Shown here one piece after another: positions 48,920 through 57,203 of a stretch of 64,000 nucleotides of DNA. The DNA comes from Candidatus Cottocaccamicrobium excrementipullorum. Its GTDB lineage: Bacteria; Bacillota; Clostridia; Lachnospirales; Lachnospiraceae. Within the stretch, counting starts at the first letter, position 1; each line of letters opens with the position of its first letter. The notes beneath the pieces were generated by a model. The model searched no databases. It was not told the origin of the DNA and was given only the letters and a program-made list of their open reading frames with translations. The stretch lies in NCBI GenBank assembly GCA_018713255.1, contig DVFL01000023.1, forward strand, positions 1 through 64,000, read 5' to 3'. Both the position numbers and the translations under genes were made by a program.

Positions 48920-50019
48920 GGGAAGATTGTCTGTATACGGAAAACATGACGGTAGGATATGGGAAAGAGCCTTTGATTCAAGATATCAGCCTTCAGGTGA
49001 AGCCGGGGAAAATTCTCACGTTGATTGGTCCCAATGGGAGCGGGAAGTCCACCATTTTAAAAAGTGTGATCAGACAGCTTAAGCTGATGGGCGGGAAAGT
49101 TTGGCTGGGGGAGGAAGACCTGCAAAAAATGTCTTCTGGGGAGAGAGCCAGACGTATGGCTGTGCTCATGACAGACCGGATTCGGCCAGAACTCATGACC
49201 GGCAGAGAGGTGGCGGCTTATGGGCGGTATCCCCACACTGGACCTATGGGGTTTCTTTCCTCGGAAGACTGGAAGAAAGTAGATGAGGCCCTTAAGCTTA
49301 CCGGTGCTGAGCAGTTTTCCCAGCAGCTTTTTTCTGCGCTCAGCGATGGACAGCGCCAGAGGATTATGCTGGCCAGAGCTGTCTGCCAGGAGCCGCAGGT
49401 GATGGTGCTGGATGAGCCCACTTCTTATCTGGATATTCGTTATAAGCTGGAATTTCTCTCTATTTTGAAGCGGCTTGCCAGAGAAAAAAAGATGGGAGTA
49501 TTCATGTCTCTTCATGAGCTGGACTTAGCCCAGAGGATATCTGACTACGTTGTCTGCGTGGGGGAGAAAGGGATTGAGCGCATGGGGCGCCCGGAGGAAA
49601 TTTTTACCTGGGAATACATAAAAACTCTTTATGGAATTCAAGAAGGAAGCTACGATCCAGAAACGGGAAGCGCAGAAATGGAGCCGGTAAAGGGAGAACC
49701 TCAGGTATTTGTAATCGGCGGAAATGGAAGAGGAATCCCCGTATATCGGCGCCTTTGGCGGGAGGGAATTCCCTTTGCGGCAGGGATTCTCCATGAAAAT
49801 GACCGGGAATATCCTGTGGCCAGAGCCCTGGCAGTACAGGTGATCAGTGAAAAAGCTTTCTGGCCCATCCAGGAAGAGACATTCTGTCAGGCAGCAGCTC
49901 TGGTGAAAACATGTCAGAAGGTCATCTGCTGCCTGTCTCAGTTTGGTCCCATGAATGAAAAAAATCAGGAACTGGCCGGCGAGGGAAGGCTCATCAGTCT
50001 GTCAGATCTTTTTCTGTAG
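48916..50019 (+). CDS. ABC ATPase with extra C-terminal domain and altered Q-loop
   Basis: A 367-residue ATPase. Residues 1-240 are an ABC domain: Walker A GPNGSGKS (38-45), signature LSDGQ (142-146), Walker B VMVLDEP (Asp166) and His200. The Q-loop glutamine of FecE-type proteins is Thr86 here (AVLMTDRIRPELMT). Residues about 262-367 are an added alpha/beta domain opening PQVFVIGGNGRG, a Rossmann-like beginning, with ICCLSQFG near the end. The added domain could sense a ligand and regulate transport. It overlaps the permease stop by ATGA and closes the riboswitch-controlled operon; the next gene converges from the other strand. Confidence 0.9.
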   Translation: MREDCLYTENMTVGYGKEPLIQDISLQVKPGKILTLIGPNGSGKSTILKSVIRQLKLMGGKVWLGEEDLQKMSSGERARRMAVLMTDRIRPELMTGREVAAYGRYPHTGPMGFLSSEDWKKVDEALKLTGAEQFSQQLFSALSDGQRQRIMLARAVCQEPQVMVLDEPTSYLDIRYKLEFLSILKRLAREKKMGVFMSLHELDLAQRISDYVVCVGEKGIERMGRPEEIFTWEYIKTLYGIQEGSYDPETGSAEMEPVKGEPQVFVIGGNGRGIPVYRRLWREGIPFAAGILHENDREYPVARALAVQVISEKAFWPIQEETFCQAAALVKTCQKVICCLSQFGPMNEKNQELAGEGRLISLSDLFL

Positions 50020-51037
50020 TAGCCCGCCGGATCAGCACCGGCGTAATGATTTTGTGAACCGGCTCCTTAAGAGGGGCCGGTTTTCTTTTTTTCTGTTCGT
50101 TCATCAGATCGACTAAAAGCTTTACCGCTTCATGAGACAGCTTGTCAATCTGCTGTCCGATGGTGCTGATGGGAAGGATTGCCTCCCGGGAGATCGGAGA
50201 ATTATCAAACCCCATCAGATAGTAGTCGGAAGGCAGTTTGCCATAACGGCCGAAGAGCAGGTTCAAAAGAATATTGGCATGGGTGTCGTTGGACACAAAG
50301 ATGCCCTTTCGCTTGCCACTGTATTTCTCTTCGATAATTCCCAGAATTTCCTGGAGCTTTTGGCGGGTTTCTTCATAATGATTTCCCAGATCCTGAAGAA
50401 ATACTTCATGAGGAATATTACGTTCTCGGCAGATATCCAGGAATCCCTGGATCCGCCCATAGGCCGGAACAACTTGGGCAGTGGGCGTATTAATATGAAT
50501 CAGCACATCGCAGTGATGTTTGGCCAGCAGGCTGGCGGCCTGCATGCCGCCCATATAGTTGTCTGTGTTTACGCTGCATACATACCGATCCTCCCGCTCA
50601 ATGGTGACAATCGGGATGTTTAACTGAGCCAGTTCAAGGGAGGGGATTGTGTGGCTCAAAATAATCAGGCCCTCGATTTTGTAAGCCATCAGCTCCCGAA
50701 TATACTGCCGTTCTGTTTCTTCATTTTCATTTCCGATGAAAACCAGAAATTTATAGCCGAATTCCTCATAGGAGTTCAGGATCTGGTTTAGTACTTCGGA
50801 ATAATAATGAAAATAGAGATTCGGAATAATAATGCCCACAAATTCCGTTTTGCCGTTGGCCAGGATTCGGGCCACCTTATTTTCCTGATAGCCCAGCTTT
50901 TCTAATGCATCGGAGATGATCTGCTGGTTTTCCAGGGTAAGAGAATCTGGATGATTGAAGTAGCGGGAAATAGTAGTTTTGGAAAAATTAGTATATTTTG
51001 CAATGTCACTGAAGGTAACGTTCTGTTTCTTTGCCAT
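49994..51037 (-). CDS. LacI-family regulator of the fructan locus
   Basis: A 347-residue repressor: HTH TFSDIAKYTNFSKTTISRYFNHPDS, then a sugar-sensing domain (FVGIIIPNLYFHYYSEVLNQ, VSNDTHANILLNL, LMGFDNSPISREAILPISTI). It is divergent from the sugar ABC transporter and GH32 genes, and four GTAACCGGTTAC-type sites lie between. AGGAGG precedes its ATG. Its 3' end overlaps the last 26 nt of the ABC ATPase gene on the other strand. Confidence 0.94.
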   Translation of the reverse strand: MAKKQNVTFSDIAKYTNFSKTTISRYFNHPDSLTLENQQIISDALEKLGYQENKVARILANGKTEFVGIIIPNLYFHYYSEVLNQILNSYEEFGYKFLVFIGNENEETERQYIRELMAYKIEGLIILSHTIPSLELAQLNIPIVTIEREDRYVCSVNTDNYMGGMQAASLLAKHHCDVLIHINTPTAQVVPAYGRIQGFLDICRERNIPHEVFLQDLGNHYEETRQKLQEILGIIEEKYSGKRKGIFVSNDTHANILLNLLFGRYGKLPSDYYLMGFDNSPISREAILPISTIGQQIDKLSHEAVKLLVDLMNEQKKRKPAPLKEPVHKIITPVLIRRATTEKDLTD

Positions 51038-51175
51038 AGCGCCTCCTGGCGGCAGGGGAGATTAAACATTCCTGCCGCAATATTCTTTCTCAATGAGGAT
51101 AAAATCCTCGTGCCGCCTGTCCCACAGCGGATGTTAAGGCAGCTTCCATGGACTGGGGCGGCAGATTTTAAAGTA

Positions 51176-51204
51176 AGTATAGCAGAAAAAAATGAGGGGT
51201 TCAA
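51176..51204 (-). promoter_or_regulatory. Minus-strand promoter of the LacI gene
   Basis: TTGAAC (51199-51204), 17 nt, TATACT (51176-51181) on the minus strand. Operator GTAACCGGTTAT (51223-51234) lies just upstream of the -35, which would allow autoregulation. Confidence 0.65.
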
Positions 51205-51222
51205 TGAGAAAACGCAAGTTAA

Positions 51223-51360
51223 GTAACCGGTTATGTAAAAACGCAGCGAAAAAGAAAAAATTTAAGGAAAATCAACAAAAAAGTCGCCATAATGCTTGAC
51301 GTAACCGGTTAATCGTGATAGGATGAAATCACAAAAGTAACCGGTTACTTTACCGGTTAC
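51223..51360 (+). promoter_or_regulatory. Sugar ABC/GH32 promoter with four LacI operators
   Basis: Operators GTAACCGGTTAT (51223-51234), GTAACCGGTTAA (51301-51312), GTAACCGGTTAC (51337-51348) and TTTACCGGTTAC (51349-51360). The promoter TTGACG (51296-51301), 17 nt, TAGGAT (51319-51324) has the second operator in its spacer, and the third and fourth lie just after the start point. This is a tightly repressed arrangement. Confidence 0.85.
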
Positions 51361-51407
51361 GAAAAGGAAGCGGATATCTCTGAAGGAGAAAAGGAGGAGG
51401 AATGGGA

Positions 51408-52784
51408 ATGAGAACACGAAATCACATGAAGCGGATAGCCGCAGCTGCTCTTGCCGCTGTGGTTGCCGCGTCTGCCTTAAGCGGCTGCCGGTTCGGCTTT
51501 GCCAGTGATCCGGACGATCCTAATGAGGTGAAGGAAACAGAGCCGATTGATACATCTGTAGATACCTTTGCCTACGATGACAGCTTGGCAGGAACGGAAA
51601 TTACTTTATTAAATTCTAAGGCGGAAATCCAGACAGCTTTGGAAGAAATGGGAAGGGCCTTTGAAGAAAAGTCGGGAGTTCATGTGGAGGTGATGCCGGT
51701 AACGGACGGCGATTCTCCTTATACGAAGGTGGTAAGCTTATATAACTCTGGCGATGCCCCTACGATGGCCATACTGGATACTACCGATGTCATTGCTCTG
51801 GCCAGGGAGAAGGCTCTGGATTTGAGCCAGGAACCCTGGACGAAGGAGGGAAAAGATTATCTGACTTATGTGGACGGAAAGGTTTACAGCTTTCCTTTGT
51901 GCATTGAGGGAAGGGGGATTATCTATCGCAAGGAGGTGCTGGATGAGGTGCTGGGAAGAGAATTCGATCCACAGTCCATCACTACGTTAAGTGAATTTAA
52001 AGCTCTTTTGGAAGAGCTGAGGGCTGCGGGGATGGAGAAGCCGATTTCCCTGGCGAAAGAAGACTGGTCCTTAGGCGCTCATCATCTTCAGTATATTTAT
52101 GAAACCTATGACGGAACTTCTGAAGGCGCGGCTGAGGTCATTGAAGAGTTAAAGGCAGGACAGCTGGATTTGACGAAGTACGATCGGATGAGTCAGTTTT
52201 TAGATGCTTTTGATGTACTGATGGAATACAATGTGGCCAAGGCAGATCCCTTGGGAGCGGATTACGATGAGATGGCCATTGATCTGGTTGACGGCAAAAC
52301 CGCCTTCTGGTTTAATGGAAACTGGGCGTGGCCCAATCTAGAAGAGGCCGGTGCAGATAAAAATGATGAATACGGCTTCCTTCCTTACTTCATGAATGAT
52401 GATCCAGAGGACTTTGTTAACCGGCAGATTCAAGCATCGCCTTCTAAGCAGGTGATGGTGGACGGCCAGATGGCCACCGAAAAGGAACAGGCAGCGGCCA
52501 AGGAGTTTTTGAACTGGATCGTTTACTCGGAGATTGGTCAGCAGATGTTAGTCAAGACCTGCGCGGTGGTTCCGCCGTTTTCCAATAATCCTTATGAGCC
52601 TTCTGATCCATTAAGCCGGGCCATTTATGAGCGGGTGCAGAGCGGAGATGCGTTTAATGCATCGGCTATTGTGCCTAATGATCACTGGTCCATTCTTGGC
52701 GCCGCCATGCAGAAATATCTGGTAGGACGAAGCGACAGGGCGGAACTGATTGCCTCTATTCAGGATTACTGGCTGCAGCAATAG
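51408..52784 (+). CDS. Sugar ABC transporter binding lipoprotein (CUT1)
   Basis: A 458-residue extracellular binding protein with signal peptide and lipobox ALSGC. The domain matches family 1 solute-binding proteins: TEITLLNSKAEIQ, YSFPLCIEGRGIIYRKEV, AFWFNGNWAWPNLEEAG and the AAKEFLNWIVYSEIGQ region. The start at 51408 is chosen over 51402 for its better distance from AGGAGGAG. It heads a transporter with two permeases and a GH32 enzyme, so the cargo is probably sucrose or fructo-oligosaccharide. No ATPase is encoded here; a shared MsmX-type ATPase is likely elsewhere. Confidence 0.9.
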   Translation: MRTRNHMKRIAAAALAAVVAASALSGCRFGFASDPDDPNEVKETEPIDTSVDTFAYDDSLAGTEITLLNSKAEIQTALEEMGRAFEEKSGVHVEVMPVTDGDSPYTKVVSLYNSGDAPTMAILDTTDVIALAREKALDLSQEPWTKEGKDYLTYVDGKVYSFPLCIEGRGIIYRKEVLDEVLGREFDPQSITTLSEFKALLEELRAAGMEKPISLAKEDWSLGAHHLQYIYETYDGTSEGAAEVIEELKAGQLDLTKYDRMSQFLDAFDVLMEYNVAKADPLGADYDEMAIDLVDGKTAFWFNGNWAWPNLEEAGADKNDEYGFLPYFMNDDPEDFVNRQIQASPSKQVMVDGQMATEKEQAAAKEFLNWIVYSEIGQQMLVKTCAVVPPFSNNPYEPSDPLSRAIYERVQSGDAFNASAIVPNDHWSILGAAMQKYLVGRSDRAELIASIQDYWLQQ

Positions 52785-52801
52785 GAAGGAAGGGAAAAAA
52801 C

Positions 52802-53674
52802 ATGAAAGCAAAGTCAAATGGAAAAGATTTCTGTATGTTCGCGCTGCCGGGACTTTTCTGCTTTCTGGCGGTGGTGATTGTACCGTTTCTCTACGGTATT
52901 TATCTGACCATGACAGACTGGAACGGCGTGTCTGAGGTGAAGAATTTTGTGGGACTGACCAATTTTGCCGGAGTATTTAAGGATACGGCCTTCTGGACAT
53001 CCTTGGGACTAACCTTTAAATACGTAGTGGCTGTGGTAATTTTGGTGAATGTAATCGCCTTTTTGCTGGCTTGGCTGTTAACCAGAGGCTTTAAGGGCCA
53101 GAGCTTTTTCAGAGCAGGATTTTTTACTCCGAACTTAATCGGCGGAATCGTCTTGGGATATATCTGGCAGTTCGTATTTTCGCGGGTGTTTGTCAATATC
53201 GGCGAGGCCACAGGCTGGTCTTTGTTTGAGGCTTCCTGGCTGTCTGATCCTGCCAAGGCCTTCGCGGCTTTGGTGTTAGTGACGGTATGGCAGCTTTCTG
53301 GATATATGATTTTGATTTACGTGGCAGGTTTTATGGGACTGAGCGAGGATGTGCTGGAGGCAGCCAGCATTGACGGCGCATCTGGCTGGGTGAAGATGAA
53401 AAACATTATTCTTCCGCTGATGATGTCTTCCATCACCATCTGCCTGTTCCTTACTCTTTCCAGAGCGTTTATGGTTTACGATGTGAACCTGTCCTTGACG
53501 GCGGGAGCGCCTTATGGCACCACAGAGATGGCCGCCATGCACGTGTACGAAAAAGCCTTTACTTCCAGACAGTACGGAGTGGGGCAGGCGGAAGCCATTA
53601 TTCTGTTTATTATTGTAGCCTGCATCAGCGGAGCACAGGTGTATCTGACAAAGAAGAGGGAGGTAGAAGCGTAA
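52802..53674 (+). CDS. Sugar ABC permease 1 (MalF-like)
   Basis: A 290-residue permease with six membrane helices. The EAA loop reads EDVLEAASIDGASGWVKMKNIILPLM. Opening FALPGLFCFLAVVIVPFLYGIYLT is typical of CUT1 permeases. It lies 17 bp after the binding-protein gene and overlaps the next permease by one base. Confidence 0.92.
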   Translation: MKAKSNGKDFCMFALPGLFCFLAVVIVPFLYGIYLTMTDWNGVSEVKNFVGLTNFAGVFKDTAFWTSLGLTFKYVVAVVILVNVIAFLLAWLLTRGFKGQSFFRAGFFTPNLIGGIVLGYIWQFVFSRVFVNIGEATGWSLFEASWLSDPAKAFAALVLVTVWQLSGYMILIYVAGFMGLSEDVLEAASIDGASGWVKMKNIILPLMMSSITICLFLTLSRAFMVYDVNLSLTAGAPYGTTEMAAMHVYEKAFTSRQYGVGQAEAIILFIIVACISGAQVYLTKKREVEA

Positions 53675-54534
53675 TGAATAAGACCACGGTAGGCGGCAGC
53701 CGGCGCAGGATAATGAATAGTTTGGCCATGGCCATTCTGGTTGTGGTGTTTATCGCTTACATGTTCCCGTTTTTAATGGTAATCATCAATTCTCTGAAGC
53801 AGAAGCGGGATATTATTAAAAGTCCTTTCTCCTGGCTGTTTACCATTAAGGGGTTGTCCTTTGACAACTTTGTGAAGGCCTTTGTACAGATGGATTTTTT
53901 GAATGCGTTTAAAAACTCCTTGATTGTAACTGTGTCAGCTACTGTGCTGGTAACGTTTTTGGCTTCCATGCTGGCCTATTATATTGTGCGGCGGAACAAC
54001 TGGATTTCTAGAGTAACGTTTGCCTTGATGGTTGCTTCCATGATCATTCCCTTCCAGGCGATTATGATTCCTCTGGTGAGCATTTATGGAAGCGGACTGA
54101 ATATTTTAAATCATCGGATTACATTGATTTTTATGCATACCGGATTTTCCATGGCCATGTCTGTGTTTATGTTTCATGGATTTATTAAGGGAAATATTCC
54201 CATGGCGCTGGAGGAGGCAGCTTATATTGACGGAGCTACCCATGCCCAGACGTTTTTCCAGGTGGTCTTTCCTCTGTTAAAACCGATTATTTCCACAATG
54301 GTGATTTTAAACGCTCTGGCGTTCTGGAATGATTACCTTCTTCCTTCTCTGGTGCTTACTGATAAAAAGCTTTTGACGCTGCCCCTTTCTACTTACAGCT
54401 TTTATGGAACCTATTCTGCAGATTACGGAACCATTATGGCAGGGCTGCTGCTGTGCGTGATTCCTATTCTGATTTTATACATGGTGCTGCAGAAGCAGAT
54501 CATCAACGGCGTGGTGTCAGGGGCTGTGAAATAA
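53674..54534 (+). CDS. Sugar ABC permease 2 (MalG-like)
   Basis: A 286-residue permease with six membrane helices and an EAA loop MALEEAAYIDGATHAQTFFQVVFPLLKP. The C-terminal LYMVLQKQIINGVVSGAVK is characteristic of MalG-type permeases. It starts on the last base of the preceding stop. A short hairpin lies after it before the GH32 gene. Confidence 0.93.
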   Translation: MNKTTVGGSRRRIMNSLAMAILVVVFIAYMFPFLMVIINSLKQKRDIIKSPFSWLFTIKGLSFDNFVKAFVQMDFLNAFKNSLIVTVSATVLVTFLASMLAYYIVRRNNWISRVTFALMVASMIIPFQAIMIPLVSIYGSGLNILNHRITLIFMHTGFSMAMSVFMFHGFIKGNIPMALEEAAYIDGATHAQTFFQVVFPLLKPIISTMVILNALAFWNDYLLPSLVLTDKKLLTLPLSTYSFYGTYSADYGTIMAGLLLCVIPILILYMVLQKQIINGVVSGAVK

Positions 54535-54542
54535 TTGCCAGG

Positions 54543-54559
54543 CCGCCTGTTTGGCGGCA
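54543..54559 (+). other. Small hairpin between permease and GH32 gene
   Basis: GCCGCCTGTTTGGCGGC forms a 6-bp GC stem with a 5-nt loop and no T-run. Almost the same hairpin occurs at 31615-31631, and a related one at 22349-22366. Confidence 0.5.
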
Positions 54560-54589
54560 GAATTTCATAGAAAAAAGGATGGAATGATT

Positions 54590-55948
54590 ATGAGAGAAAA
54601 CGTACTGCATTTGAAGGCTCCGGGGAACTGGATCAATGATCCCAATGGCTTCATTTATTATGATGGCTGGTATCATTTGTTTTTTCAGCATTTTCCTTAT
54701 GCTCCGGTGTGGGGCACGATGCATTGGGGTCATGCAGTGAGCAGGGATCTGGTACATTGGAAACACCTGGGAATTGCGGTGTTCCCCACCAAATCCTATG
54801 ACCGCAACGGGGTGTTTTCCGGCAGCGCCATTGAGCGCGGCGGGGAGCTTTGTCTGTATTACTCTGCAGTGCGCTATCTTAAGGAAAATCCAGAAAATAT
54901 TCATTGTGCGCCGGAGGGAGGATTTGAAACCAGTCAGGCGATGATTACCTCTTCTGATGGATTTCATTTTGAAAATTGGAAGGATAAGCGGCAGATTATT
55001 CCGGTGATCCATAACCGGGAGATGGCTGATCCGGCAGATACCCGGGATCCCAAGGTATGGCGGGAAATGGGCCGGTATTATATGGTGCTGGGAAGCACCT
55101 GGGAAAAGAAGCAGGGACAGGCCGTGTTTTTTATCAGCGAGGATGGAGAACACTGGGAATTCCTTTCCAGACAGCCTAAGGAAGCTTTCGGACATACTCT
55201 GGAATGCCCTGATCTTTTCCGTCTGGGTGACCAACGGATTCTTCTGGGCTCTCCTATGGGAGTGATGAAAGACGGGCTGGAGTATCCCTCCAATGCCATG
55301 GGCTGGAGAGCAGAATTTCAGCCGGAGACGGGGAAGCTTGAGCTTTTAGGAGAAGGCCAGCTGGTGGATTGCGGGATGGATCTTTATGCTCCGCAGACCA
55401 CGTTGGATCGTGACGGCCGCCGGGTAATGATTGCCTGGATGCGGATGCCGAAGGCTGCGGAGCCGGAAAATTCTGAGGATGGGCTTCCCTGGAACGGCAT
55501 GATGTGCCTGCCCAGGGTGGTGGAGGTGAAGGACGGCCATATTTACTTCCGGGTCCATCCTGAGGTGGAGAAGCATTTTGCGCCGGCTGCTGCAGCAGAA
55601 ATGACCGTCCTGATGGAAGGATGGAAAGAGCAGGGCAGAGGCATGGGAATCTTCCGAATAAAAACGAAACTGCCGGAGGGTGAAGGGCTGAACATCGGCG
55701 GATACCGGATCTGGCGGGAGGATGGAGCGATAAAGACCGACCGAAGCCAGGTGTTTCAGGGAATTTCCGGATACCGGACCTGTTTTTCCACGCCGCAGGT
55801 GGAAGGCGAATGCCGCCTGGATATTTTCGTGGAACCAAATCTGATTGAAATTTTCGTCAATGAAGGAGAGTACGTGCTGAGCAGTGTGGTGTATGACATG
55901 AAGCCTTTCGTGGAGGGAAAGGCAGACAGCTGGTATGTGTTTTCCTGA
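54590..55948 (+). CDS. GH32 beta-fructosidase (sucrose/fructan hydrolase)
   Basis: A 452-residue intracellular enzyme with no signal peptide. The three GH32 acids are clear: Asp17 nucleophile in WINDPNG, Asp153 in TRDPKVW and Glu205 acid/base in LECPDLF. The five-bladed propeller is followed by a short beta-sandwich ending with VEPNLIEIFVNEGEYVLSS. The start at 54590 is preferred over 54584 for spacing from AAGGATGGA. It would cleave fructosyl bonds of imported sucrose or oligofructose; sucrose 6-phosphate is unlikely since uptake is by ABC transport. Confidence 0.93.
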   Translation: MRENVLHLKAPGNWINDPNGFIYYDGWYHLFFQHFPYAPVWGTMHWGHAVSRDLVHWKHLGIAVFPTKSYDRNGVFSGSAIERGGELCLYYSAVRYLKENPENIHCAPEGGFETSQAMITSSDGFHFENWKDKRQIIPVIHNREMADPADTRDPKVWREMGRYYMVLGSTWEKKQGQAVFFISEDGEHWEFLSRQPKEAFGHTLECPDLFRLGDQRILLGSPMGVMKDGLEYPSNAMGWRAEFQPETGKLELLGEGQLVDCGMDLYAPQTTLDRDGRRVMIAWMRMPKAAEPENSEDGLPWNGMMCLPRVVEVKDGHIYFRVHPEVEKHFAPAAAAEMTVLMEGWKEQGRGMGIFRIKTKLPEGEGLNIGGYRIWREDGAIKTDRSQVFQGISGYRTCFSTPQVEGECRLDIFVEPNLIEIFVNEGEYVLSSVVYDMKPFVEGKADSWYVFS

Positions 55949-55962
55949 CAAATGAGAAAAGA

Positions 55963-56006
55963 GATGCCGCGGAAGGGATTAAGAAATCCCGGACGCGGCA
56001 TCTTTT
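55963..56006 (+). terminator. Terminator of the fructan operon
   Basis: GATGCCGCG pairs with CGCGGCATC, with an inner GGGATT/AAATCCC stem, followed by TTTT. It lies 15 nt after the GH32 stop. Confidence 0.85.
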
Positions 56007-56195
56007 GACGTAAAGGGGATTTCGGAAGGGCGCTGCTTTTTTCAAGGATATGCCGGCGCAGAGTGCCGGAATTTGGAAAAAACTGATTGATTAAGGGGGA
56101 AAGTCTTTTTATAATCGAATTAAATGGAACAAAGAGAATGGGGCGTTTCCTGTTATAGCAGGAAGGTAACTGGCTGATCAGGAGAAGAAAAGTTT

Positions 56196-57203
56196 ATGAA
56201 GAAAAAGAGATGGATGATTGCTGCGGCTGCCCTGTTAGTCTGTCTGGGGGTGGGGTGCCGCAGCAGCAAAAGTGAAGAGAGCCAGGTGTCGGAGGACAAA
56301 CGGCTGGTCGTGTATACATCCCATAAGGAAGAGGTATATGGACCGATCATCAGAGAATTTGAAGAGAGGACCGGAATCTGGGTAGATGTCCGGGCCGGCG
56401 GCACTACAGAATTGTTAAATGCCATCAGAGAAGGCGGAGAGGGGGTCTGCGATGTGATGTTTGGCGGCGGCGTGGAAAGCCTGGAGGCTTACCGGGAATG
56501 TTTCGAACCTTACCGGTGCAGACAAAAAGAGCTGATGGATCAGGAATTTGTTTCTCCGGAAGATGACTGGACGGCCTTCTCTGAGCTGCCGATTGTATTC
56601 ATCTATAATCATAAGCTGGTGCTTCCGGAGAATGCGCCGGAGAGCTGGGCGGAGCTGATTACGGATAAATGGAAAGGGCAGATTGCCTTTGCGGATACCA
56701 GAAAATCAGGCACCAGCTATACGATCCTGGCTACGATGATTCAGGCTCTGGGAGCGGATGAGGAGCAGGTGCTGGAAGCATTTGCAGCTGCTCTGGACGG
56801 AAATATTTCCGCCGGCTCAGGCGAGGTGGTTAGTGAGGTCAGTTCAGGAAAGCGTCTGGTGGGGATCACTCTGGAGGAGACGGCCAGGAAGAAAATTCGT
56901 CAGGGAGCAGATATTTCCATGGCTTATCCGAAAGAGGGAACCAGCGCGGTGCCAGATGGGACTGCGCTGGTGAAGGGAGCGCCCCATCCGGATAATGCCC
57001 GGCTGTTTATTGATTTTACGGTGAGTGAAGACGTACAGCAGCTTTTGGTGGACCAGTTTCTGCGCAGACCGGTGCGCCAGGGAATCCGGCAGGATGAAGA
57101 GGTGAAGGCAGTAAAGCTCCTTCCCTTTGACCTTGACTGGGCAGGGATGCATCAGGACAGAATTCTTTCGCTTTGGCAGGAAATCATGGAGAGGGAACAA
57201 TGA
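56196..57203 (+). CDS. Binding lipoprotein of the AfuA/HptA sensor type
   Basis: A 335-residue extracellular lipoprotein (signal peptide, lipobox-like LGVGC). The domain belongs to the ferric/hexose-phosphate binding family: RLVVYTSHKEEVYGPIIREFEERTGIWV, then GGTTELLNAIREGG, DVMFGGG and SAGSGEVVSEVSSGK. It overlaps the histidine kinase gene by ATGA and no permease accompanies it, so it probably presents a ligand to the kinase, as HptA does for HptS in Staphylococcus aureus (sensing hexose phosphate). Ligand here is inferred, not shown. AGGAG lies 15 nt before the ATG. Confidence 0.85.
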   Translation: MKKKRWMIAAAALLVCLGVGCRSSKSEESQVSEDKRLVVYTSHKEEVYGPIIREFEERTGIWVDVRAGGTTELLNAIREGGEGVCDVMFGGGVESLEAYRECFEPYRCRQKELMDQEFVSPEDDWTAFSELPIVFIYNHKLVLPENAPESWAELITDKWKGQIAFADTRKSGTSYTILATMIQALGADEEQVLEAFAAALDGNISAGSGEVVSEVSSGKRLVGITLEETARKKIRQGADISMAYPKEGTSAVPDGTALVKGAPHPDNARLFIDFTVSEDVQQLLVDQFLRRPVRQGIRQDEEVKAVKLLPFDLDWAGMHQDRILSLWQEIMEREQ

